Assembly (NCBI GenBank): GCA_024275095.1
Contig: JAJRZV010000091.1
Location: 1-14,840 of the forward strand
Direction of reading: 5' to 3'
Length of the DNA stretch: 14,840 nt
Source: a bacterium
GTDB lineage: Bacteria > JAJRZV01
Positions 7,716-13,952 of the stretch are shown here, one piece after another. A program made the translations under genes and the position numbers. Numbering within the stretch: position 1 is the first letter of the stretch; each line of letters starts with the position of its first letter. The notes beneath the pieces were generated by a model. That model did no database searches, was not told the DNA's origin, and saw only the letters and a program-made list of their open reading frames with translations.

Positions 7716-8859
7716 TGCCACGCTCCATAACTATTTTCGAAATAAGATTTCGCTGAACCTGGGACGTACCTCCACCGATAGTGGACGCCACGCAGTGCCT
7801 GTACCAGAATTCAATTCTTCCCCTCAGAAGAGCACGTGCTGACGAAGACTTCACCTGCCCCCTGTAACCCAGGATTTCCAGTCCCGCTCCTGCCAGTTCA
7901 TGGTAAAGAAGGGAAGTGAACAACTTGGAAACACTGGCATCGAGTGTAAAGTCTTTCCCCATATCCTGCCTCCAGGAAGCATTGTAATAAAGAAGCCGCG
8001 CCACCTCCGCCCGTGCCATGAGAGAACACAACCTGCGCCTGATGTAGGAGTCACTATCCATCCCGTTCTGCATCACATGATCTTTAAGCTCATTCACAAG
8101 CCTGTAAGCATTCCTCATGTTTCCCAGGCCCACCCTTTCCATTCCCAGGGTTTTCCTCACCACCTTCCACGCACCGTTCACCTCCCCCACAACATATTTC
8201 CTGTGTACCTTCACACCATCCATAAACACTTCATTCACCCGCCACCCGCTGGAGGTGTAAATGGGCCTGACCTCCACTCCATTCTGGTGCAGGTCCACGA
8301 TGAAGAAAGTAAGGCCTTCGTGTTTCTCTTTCGAAGGGTCGGTGCGAGCAAGCGTGAGCATATAATGGGCGAGGTGGGCACCTGTGATAAACACCTTTGT
8401 GCCATTGAGAACAAAATGGTCTCCCTCTTCCACGGCCCGTGTTTTCACGGACGCGGCGTCAGAACCCGCATCCGGCTCTGTAATACCCAGACAGCAGATA
8501 ATTTCACCTCGGGCGATGCGGGGTAAAAATTCCTTTTTTTGTTCTTCTGTACCGGCGTGAATGATGGACTGAGCAAACAGGCCCACGGTTGAACCGAACC
8601 CGCCCATGGGCGCCTCGTTGTACCCCATGATTTCCATGAAAATGGCCATGTCCATCCGTGTACCGCCGCTGCCTCCGAACTCCCGTGGCCAGGCCAGTCC
8701 GATAAACCCGGCTTCTGCAAGGCGCTGATAAAATTCGTCGCAGTGCGTTTCACCCTTCTGAAAGAGCTCTTCCACCCGTTGAGGTGAAAGGTTCTCCCTG
8801 AGGAATTCCTCGATCCTCTCCTTGAGAGCAAGCTGGTCACTTGTAAAGGAAAAATCCAT
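7705..8859 (-). CDS. Acyl-CoA dehydrogenase catalytic subunit (FadE29/ChsE2-like)
   Basis: This 384-residue acyl-CoA dehydrogenase has ITEPDAGSDAASVKTRA (126-142) and KVFITGA (155-161) intact. The usual C-terminal catalytic Glu is absent: the IGEGTS position reads IGGGTS (Gly363). A Glu is present instead in GMERVG (Glu241), the internal helix site used as catalytic base by isovaleryl-CoA dehydrogenase-type enzymes and by ChsE2. The RxxFG and QIHGG elements are also lost (LGYRGQV at 330-336). What it lacks is what the next gene keeps, so an obligate heteromer with composite FAD sites is the natural reading. Its ATG overlaps the MaoC stop as TGATG. Such heteromers act on bulky CoA esters, for example short steroid side chains attached to a ring; the substrate here is unknown. 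Confidence 0.9.
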   Translation of the reverse strand: MDFSFTSDQLALKERIEEFLRENLSPQRVEELFQKGETHCDEFYQRLAEAGFIGLAWPREFGGSGGTRMDMAIFMEIMGYNEAPMGGFGSTVGLFAQSIIHAGTEEQKKEFLPRIARGEIICCLGITEPDAGSDAASVKTRAVEEGDHFVLNGTKVFITGAHLAHYMLTLARTDPSKEKHEGLTFFIVDLHQNGVEVRPIYTSSGWRVNEVFMDGVKVHRKYVVGEVNGAWKVVRKTLGMERVGLGNMRNAYRLVNELKDHVMQNGMDSDSYIRRRLCSLMARAEVARLLYYNASWRQDMGKDFTLDASVSKLFTSLLYHELAGAGLEILGYRGQVKSSSARALLRGRIEFWYRHCVASTIGGGTSQVQRNLISKIVMERGSEL

Positions 8860-9230
8860 CAGAGCGTCCCCCGACCTTCTCCCGCCACGTGAACCGAGCC
8901 TCCTGTGTCTTCCACCGTGGCCTTAAAATGCACCTGAGAGCCTTCAACATTTTCAATAACGATCTTTGCGAATATTTCCTCTCCAGGCCTGGCAGGTTTT
9001 ATGAATTTCACGTGAAAAGAAAACCCATTCTCGAATTTGCCCTCAAGAAGCTCCACCAGATACTGGAGCATGATCACCCCGTGGGCAATGGTGCCTCCCA
9101 GGCCCACTTTCCTGGCAAACTCTTCGTCCACGTGAATGGGATTGAAGTCACCCGAAAAACGAGCAAACGCGTTGATGAAATCCTGGGTAATGAAAAGTGT
9201 TCTGGAAGTAAAGGATTCACCTTTCTTCAT
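8859..9230 (-). CDS. MaoC-family (R)-enoyl-CoA hydratase, catalytic subunit (ChsH1-like)
   Basis: This is a 123-residue single hot-dog protein. It carries the hydratase-2 signature FSGDFNPIHVDEEFA (25-39) with catalytic Asp28 and His33, followed by GGTIAHG (45-51). It would add water across an enoyl-CoA. The frame stays open far upstream, but ATG 9230 is chosen because GGAGGTCC sits just before it and the upstream gene stops at 9241; the translated extension has no family resemblance. The immediately preceding gene encodes a MaoC-fold partner without this motif. Together they resemble the ChsH1-ChsH2 heteromer, where the ChsH1-type subunit carries the active-site residues. Position next to the FadE29/FadE28-like pair suggests that it hydrates their product. 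Confidence 0.9.
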   Translation of the reverse strand: MKKGESFTSRTLFITQDFINAFARFSGDFNPIHVDEEFARKVGLGGTIAHGVIMLQYLVELLEGKFENGFSFHVKFIKPARPGEEIFAKIVIENVEGSQVHFKATVEDTGGSVHVAGEGRGTL

Positions 9231-9240
9231 GACGGACCTC

Positions 9241-9624
9241 CTATTCAGGCACCACAAAACTGAAGGAGCACTCTGCCACTGCCGTTCCATCAAGAGTTTG
9301 AATGTCCAGGCGAATAACCACGTACTTCCTTCCTCGTTTCTCATACTTGTCGTGCACCACAGCCTTTGCTCTGAAATTCCTTTCTTCAGTTGGACGAACA
9401 AGGGTGAATGACTGCGCCGCGTGAATGGTGCCGGGTTGAATGGAGCACACCTCAGCAAGGGGGCGGAATGCGTGAAGCATGACAAGGTAAGGAGGAGTAT
9501 GTGAAAAAGGCTCCCGCTTAAAGAGTTTCCTGTACTCTTCAAACTTTTCGCCGGGTATGGAAAACTCTGCTTCGAATTCCTCTCCTACGTTCATGTCCTT
9601 ATAGCTAATCAGCCTTTTCTCCAT
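9241..9624 (-). CDS. MaoC-fold (FAS1-like dehydratase) subunit without catalytic motif
   Basis: This 127-residue protein resembles the N-terminal MaoC-like/FAS1-like dehydratase domain. Recognisable elements are HTPPYLVMLHAFRPL (42-56), a QSFTLVRPT turn (71-79) and DKYEKRGRKYVVI (92-104). The Asp/His hydratase signature is missing, so it should be a structural or substrate-binding partner of the next gene's product, like the MaoC half of ChsH2. In actinobacterial ChsH2 this half is fused to a DUF35 domain; here DUF35 is encoded separately at 10802-11701. Start: GGGAGGTG precedes ATG 9624 by about 8 bases, while the in-frame GTG at 9633 lies inside that ribosome site. It lies 21 bases after the upstream dehydrogenase and 10 bases before the catalytic MaoC gene. 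Confidence 0.8.
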   Translation of the reverse strand: MEKRLISYKDMNVGEEFEAEFSIPGEKFEEYRKLFKREPFSHTPPYLVMLHAFRPLAEVCSIQPGTIHAAQSFTLVRPTEERNFRAKAVVHDKYEKRGRKYVVIRLDIQTLDGTAVAECSFSFVVPE

Positions 9625-9645
9625 GTGCGCCACCTCCCTTGCTCC

Positions 9646-10800
9646 TCAGTACTCCTCGAGAAGCCTACGTGCAATGGTAAGCCGCTGTATCTCGCTGGTA
9701 CCCTCTCCGATCCGGGCCGCCCGTACCACCTGATACAGCCTGGCAATGGGAAGTTCTCTCATGAACCCCATGCCGCCGTGAATTTGAAGTGCCCGGTCTA
9801 TCACCCTGCCGGCCATTTCCGAAGCGTACACCTTGGCCATGGCTGACTCCTTTCGCACATCCATCCCCTGCGAAGCCTTCCACGCTGTAGAGTAAAGGAT
9901 GCTCTTTGCTGCGAATATTTCTGTGGCTGAATCCGCCACCATCCACTGTATGGCCTGGTATCGGGCTATGGGCCTGCCAAAAGCAACCCTTTCCTTTGCC
10001 CACTTCACTGCAAGGTCCAGGGCACCCTGGGCTGAGCCCGTACACTGGGCCGCCACAACCAGACGACCCAGGGTGATCCACTTCATTGCCTGGATAAAAC
10101 CCATGCCCTCCTTCCCGAGCACCTGCTCCTCGCCCACCTCGCAGTCTTCGAATATCAGCTCGCCGTGCATTCTTGTGCCCGTCATTGTTTCGTGAATCCT
10201 TCCCACTTCAAATCCGGGAGTTCCCTTCTCCACGATAAAACCGGTGATGCCCTTGATGCCCTTCGAAGGATCGGTAACAGCAAACACCAGGGCGAAATCT
10301 GCGTAAGGAGCGTTCGTGATAAAGTGCTTTCTGCCGTTAATGACATACCTCCCGTTTTTCTTCACGGCCCGGGTTTTAATGGCAGTGGCATCCGAACCTG
10401 CTCCCGGCTCGGTCAGCGCAAAGCACATGGTCTTTTCAGCTCTGATAAGCGGTTTGAGGTACTTTTCAATCTGTTCTTCAGACCCATCCAGCAAAATTGG
10501 TGTGGGTCCCCCTGCACCGCCGATAATATCCGTGGAGAAGTGAATAATGAGGCTCTTGCCCAGTTCCTCGAGAAGGAGCACATAGCCGAAAATGTCCAGG
10601 CCACCACCGCCCACCTCTTCGGGCAGGTGGATCCCGTAAAAGCCCGCCTTACGGGACAGTCTTCTCACCTCCATGTGGACTTCATAAGGTACGGCGTTTT
10701 CAAATTTGTACTTTTCCTCATAAGGTCTTATCTCCTTTTCCAGAAACCTTCGAAACTGGTCTCTTAACAACACGTATTCCTGGGGTATTTCAAAATCCAT
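9646..10800 (-). CDS. Acyl-CoA dehydrogenase, canonical active site
   Basis: This is a 384-residue FAD-dependent acyl-CoA dehydrogenase with all expected residues: LTEPGAGSDA (129-138), KHFITNA (158-164), RVAFG (271-275), QIHGGMG (339-345) and catalytic Glu366 in GEGTSE. It is a close paralogue of the enzyme at 3027-4196, and the two TEPGAGSD-coding segments are nearly identical at DNA level. It interrupts the presumed aldolase/hydratase block, lying between the DUF35 gene and the MaoC pair. It starts one base after the DUF35 stop, with GAGGAATGAG before the ATG. It likely dehydrogenates an acyl-CoA intermediate as a homotetramer, with electrons passing to ETF, which is not encoded here. The substrate is not determinable from sequence alone. 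Confidence 0.93.
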   Translation of the reverse strand: MDFEIPQEYVLLRDQFRRFLEKEIRPYEEKYKFENAVPYEVHMEVRRLSRKAGFYGIHLPEEVGGGGLDIFGYVLLLEELGKSLIIHFSTDIIGGAGGPTPILLDGSEEQIEKYLKPLIRAEKTMCFALTEPGAGSDATAIKTRAVKKNGRYVINGRKHFITNAPYADFALVFAVTDPSKGIKGITGFIVEKGTPGFEVGRIHETMTGTRMHGELIFEDCEVGEEQVLGKEGMGFIQAMKWITLGRLVVAAQCTGSAQGALDLAVKWAKERVAFGRPIARYQAIQWMVADSATEIFAAKSILYSTAWKASQGMDVRKESAMAKVYASEMAGRVIDRALQIHGGMGFMRELPIARLYQVVRAARIGEGTSEIQRLTIARRLLEEY

Positions 10801-10801
10801 C

Positions 10802-11701
10802 TCATTCCTCCACTGGTTCGAAATAAAGAATGTCTTTCAGACTGCCCTCTCTTTTTTCACTCCACACGGCCCTTACACGCATGCCTGTCCTGATGCTTTC
10901 GGGAGAGCCCCTGATTAAATGATTGAAGGGAGTATGGGAGCCCGAGAGCACAATCCGTGCAAAGATCACCGGCGGCTGCAGGGGCGAATCAGGAATTTTC
11001 AGATAATAGGGCACCCAGGAATCAACCACCCCCTCGTCAGGAAGTTCAACCACCTCCTCGCACCTGGTAAAACAGACACCGCAGTAGGGAAAAGGCGGAA
11101 ACAGTACCCTGTGGCATCCGGGACATTTCACACCTACAAGTTTTCCCTGACGGATGTTTTTTCTGAAAAGGTCTCCCATGCTTCCAAGCGCCCATTCATA
11201 CTGAACACGAATGCGCCCGTTTATAACTTTCGGCTTTGCAGGCGCTGGCAGATCCTGCTCTCCGCTATTCACAGTTTCCTTACCTTCCGGTTCAAATCCC
11301 CTGATGTCAGCAAGTGACCCGGTGGTTTCCTCTTCCCACACGAGCCGCACGCGTGTGCCTATCTCTGGAATGTGTTTCGAATGAAGGTAGCGGTGATAAA
11401 AAATACTGCTTGTTCCGTCAATCTTTACACCCACGAGAACATAGGGGCTCTTCCATGGATTGTTTGGAAAATCCCTGCTCACGCGAACAGCCGCAACCAC
11501 TTCGCCCTTTCCTTCCACCGGTGTAAATTCCATGTCTTTAAGGCACCGGGGACAAAATCGAAGCGGGGGCACGACCTTCACGTCACACCGTCTGCAGATA
11601 GTTCCCAGAAACGTCCTGTTGCGCAATCCTTCAAAAAAACGGGAGGCGGCTTCTCCTGCGGCCCACTCGTATTCGTTCTCTATGGCACCTGTGACAAACA
11701 T
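10802..11701 (-). CDS. Tandem DUF35 (zinc-ribbon/OB-fold) protein, thiolase/aldolase partner
   Basis: The 299-residue product consists of two DUF35 units in tandem. Each begins with a YEWAxG-type helix (EYEWAAGEAASRFF near 10-23; QYEWALGSMGDLF, 167-179), has a rubredoxin-like zinc ribbon C-x2-C-x10-C-x2-C (Cys36/39/50/53 and Cys193/196/207/210), an OB-fold and a closing GSLxDIxxFEP (128-138 and 286-296). A Pro-rich linker lies near 140-160. DUF35 proteins bind thiolase-fold enzymes and help bind CoA, as in BbsA of anaerobic toluene degradation, archaeal HMG-CoA synthase/thiolase complexes and the DUF35 part of ChsH2 with Ltp2. A double unit downstream of two thiolase-fold genes suggests one unit per thiolase-type subunit. 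The start follows AAGGAGG: ATG 11701 overlaps the thiolase stop as TGATG, and ATG 11704 is an equal alternative. Confidence 0.88.
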   Translation of the reverse strand: MFVTGAIENEYEWAAGEAASRFFEGLRNRTFLGTICRRCDVKVVPPLRFCPRCLKDMEFTPVEGKGEVVAAVRVSRDFPNNPWKSPYVLVGVKIDGTSSIFYHRYLHSKHIPEIGTRVRLVWEEETTGSLADIRGFEPEGKETVNSGEQDLPAPAKPKVINGRIRVQYEWALGSMGDLFRKNIRQGKLVGVKCPGCHRVLFPPFPYCGVCFTRCEEVVELPDEGVVDSWVPYYLKIPDSPLQPPVIFARIVLSGSHTPFNHLIRGSPESIRTGMRVRAVWSEKREGSLKDILYFEPVEE

Positions 11702-12861
11702 CATGCCTCCTTTGAAAGCACGCATACGGTGGCAAACTGCTGGGCACCACCCCATCCCATGGCCACCGCATTCTTTACATCACCCACCTGGCGCTCACCT
11801 CCTTTACCCATTACCTGCACAGCGGCCTCGACCACCCGAAGCATAGCGGCATCCGACCCGTTGTTAGTAGCGAGGACGCCTCCCGAAGGATTAACGGGAA
11901 GTCTCCCCGTGAAAGAAAAATCCCCTTTTTCAACAAGCGTTTTTGCCTCTCCTGCATCACAAAGAAGAAGGGCCTCCATCCAGTGCATGGTCTGGTAAGA
12001 ACATGCATTGTAAAGTTCAACCACCTGAACCTCTTTCCTCGGTTGATGGAGTCCTGCCATCAAATAGGCCTTGCGGGCCGCTTCCTTTACACACCGTGCC
12101 TCGAGCACATTCCTTTCGGGGTATGTGGCAGGTTCGGCCACGGCGAAAAAGCCTCTTACCCATGCACACTTCTTTCCACGTGCTATATTTTCAGATGCCA
12201 CAATTACGGCGGCTGATCCCACTGACGTGGGACACATGTCAAGGCGTTTCACCGGTGGTGCAATGGGTGGAGAATTGAGTACGTCATCCACGGTGACCTT
12301 CTCTCTCAAATGTGCATAAGGATTTCGGGAAGCATTTTCCCGCGCGTTCACGACGCACATGGCAGCGTGTGTCTCAGTGGCTCCGGTAGTTTCCATGTAC
12401 TGCCTGAAAGTCATGGCGAGACCCATGATGGCTCCGCCGGAAAATCCACGGGTGTATATGGGGTCAACCGCCATCTGAAGGGCACGCTGTGAGCGAGCAC
12501 CGGACGCACCCGCTCTCACCGTTCCTGCTGCTGCAAGTACAATGTCAAAGTCCCCGGAAGCGACCAGCGACACCGCGGCCAGCACGGCAGAGGCCCCGAC
12601 GGTACCTCCTGTCTGAAGTCTGAAAGAGGGCTTGAGATGCCCGCACATGGAATCCACAACGAGTTTTCCCACCTGCTCGATCCCATCCTGAATTGACGTG
12701 ATGGCACTTCCAAAAACCACGGCCTCCACGTCTCCCGGTTCAACCCCCGCATCCCTGAGGGCCTCTCTTACCGAAAGGGCAATCAGTTCCTGCTCGTTCA
12801 CCTCAGGCATCCGCGAACGGTGGGGGATCTGACCCGTACCTATAATGGCAACCTTTCTCAC
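11701..12861 (-). CDS. Thiolase-fold protein without catalytic Cys/His (Ltp2-like aldolase candidate)
   Basis: This 386-residue protein has the SCP-x type thiolase fold, with an N-terminal KVAIIGTGQIPH and a VNPSGGVL segment (323-330). The thiolase chemistry residues are missing. The nucleophile Cys region reads RLQTGGTVGASAVLAA (81-96). The usual HD(C/A)F site reads ELYNAC (Tyr284), and the GHPxGATG His site reads ATNNGSDAA. This is the pattern of the Ltp2-type steroid aldolases, which cleave a beta-hydroxyacyl-CoA by retro-aldol reaction with Tyr residues and need a DUF35 partner; a Tyr at the ELY position would fit. GTG 12861 has AGGAG five bases upstream and follows the previous thiolase-fold gene by 8 bases; the DUF35 gene overlaps its stop. 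Alternatives are a non-catalytic thiolase subunit or a BbsB-like enzyme. Confidence 0.85.
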   Translation of the reverse strand: MRKVAIIGTGQIPHRSRMPEVNEQELIALSVREALRDAGVEPGDVEAVVFGSAITSIQDGIEQVGKLVVDSMCGHLKPSFRLQTGGTVGASAVLAAVSLVASGDFDIVLAAAGTVRAGASGARSQRALQMAVDPIYTRGFSGGAIMGLAMTFRQYMETTGATETHAAMCVVNARENASRNPYAHLREKVTVDDVLNSPPIAPPVKRLDMCPTSVGSAAVIVASENIARGKKCAWVRGFFAVAEPATYPERNVLEARCVKEAARKAYLMAGLHQPRKEVQVVELYNACSYQTMHWMEALLLCDAGEAKTLVEKGDFSFTGRLPVNPSGGVLATNNGSDAAMLRVVEAAVQVMGKGGERQVGDVKNAVAMGWGGAQQFATVCVLSKEA

Positions 12862-12869
12862 GGTAACTC

Positions 12870-13952
12870 CTACGCCGCGGCCTCCAGTAACATTACCGTG
12901 TTCGACTGCATTCCTGTCCCGGAGTAAGCATGGACGCAGACACGTTTCACAGGAACCGAAGGGGCGAAAGGCAGTGAATCACCACGAAGGTAAAGAGACC
13001 CAAATGCAAGGCGGTAAAGTCCGCACGCCACGAGAACGGTGGAATGCAGGGCTCCCCCTGACGGATTGACCCTTCCCTCCCTTATGAACTGTGGAAGGTC
13101 AGCAGGGTCGCATATGCCAGCAACTTCGCTCATGCGTATAAGGTGATGGGGGGTAGGCTCCGAAAGCTCCCATGCATCCACGTCTCCGGGTGCCATACCA
13201 GCACGTTCAAGCACCCTTCTTACAGCGACCTCGAAAGAAGAAAGGCCTGAAGGTTCCCTGAGGCTGAGCGTTCCTGAATCCACTGAGACCCACGAGGATG
13301 CAATCTTAACGGGCGCAGGACAGCGATTTTTATCTCCTGTGAGCACCACGGCCACTGCTCCGTCAGCATAAAGCGGAAGGTCCTTCTCGCGAAGCGGATG
13401 CACCACCACCTCGTCACTTCTCTCACCGGAGGCGACAAATGGATTTCTCTTCACATTCGTACGAAGCGCATCAAGCACTTCATCTGGTGAGAGAAACCCG
13501 TTACCTTTCATCGCAGAAGCCTGAAGTGCCAGCAACACCCACTCGTTGAATCCAAGATCCCTGAAAAGCACGGGGTCGAATGAAGCATTGAAATATGAGT
13601 GAACATCCAGACACGAGGATTTTGAATAGCCAAACACAAGCACATTTTCTGAAAGCCCGGCCTTTATTCTCTTTTCTGCATAAAAAAGTGCTGTGAGGCC
13701 ATCCTCTTCGAGTTTGCCCTCGCTCTTCAGATAGCACCCTGCGGCAGCGAGAATATCAGTGTTGGAAAGGCCCTTCCCGTCCAGAAGGTCAACACCTGCA
13801 TCAACGACAGTATCCATGTCTTTTATTGAAAGGCTGCAGTCAGCAAGGGCCTGGCTGACCGCCTGGTAAACCAGGTCGGCAAAGGTATCTTCACATTTCA
13901 CCTTCATGGGGGTGAAGCCCACGCCCGCAACATATACATCCTTCTTTTTCAC
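12870..13952 (-). CDS. Divergent thiolase-fold protein without catalytic residues
   Basis: This 360-residue product has a thiolase-like beginning (KKKDVYVAGVGFTPMKV), the NPSGG motif (296-300) and a C-terminal HAYSGTGMQSN where thiolases carry their second Cys. The nucleophile Cys region reads KLEEDGLTALFYAEKRIKAG (80-99), with Glu where Cys is expected. The HD(C/A)F site reads ELSEPT, and no GHPxGATG His is seen. It is more divergent than the next gene's product and is probably its partner in a heteromer, or a second aldolase-type subunit. The start is GTG 13952, overlapping the TGA of the upstream dehydrogenase (GTGA). No strong ribosome site is visible, which fits translational coupling. 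The upstream in-frame extension duplicates the dehydrogenase coding region and is not credible. The function of this protein on its own is not known to me. Confidence 0.8.
   Translation of the reverse strand: MKKKDVYVAGVGFTPMKVKCEDTFADLVYQAVSQALADCSLSIKDMDTVVDAGVDLLDGKGLSNTDILAAAGCYLKSEGKLEEDGLTALFYAEKRIKAGLSENVLVFGYSKSSCLDVHSYFNASFDPVLFRDLGFNEWVLLALQASAMKGNGFLSPDEVLDALRTNVKRNPFVASGERSDEVVVHPLREKDLPLYADGAVAVVLTGDKNRCPAPVKIASSWVSVDSGTLSLREPSGLSSFEVAVRRVLERAGMAPGDVDAWELSEPTPHHLIRMSEVAGICDPADLPQFIREGRVNPSGGALHSTVLVACGLYRLAFGSLYLRGDSLPFAPSVPVKRVCVHAYSGTGMQSNTVMLLEAAA

Noticed and set aside
9231-9542. Upstream extension of the catalytic MaoC frame (to 9542)
   Set aside because: The extension overlaps the other MaoC gene in another frame, has no family resemblance, and a good ribosome site precedes ATG 9230.
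11701-13952. Calling the two thiolase-fold genes acetyl-CoA acyltransferases (FadA-type)
   Set aside because: Both lack the nucleophilic Cys, the active-site His and the C-terminal Cys motif, so thiolysis is not supported.
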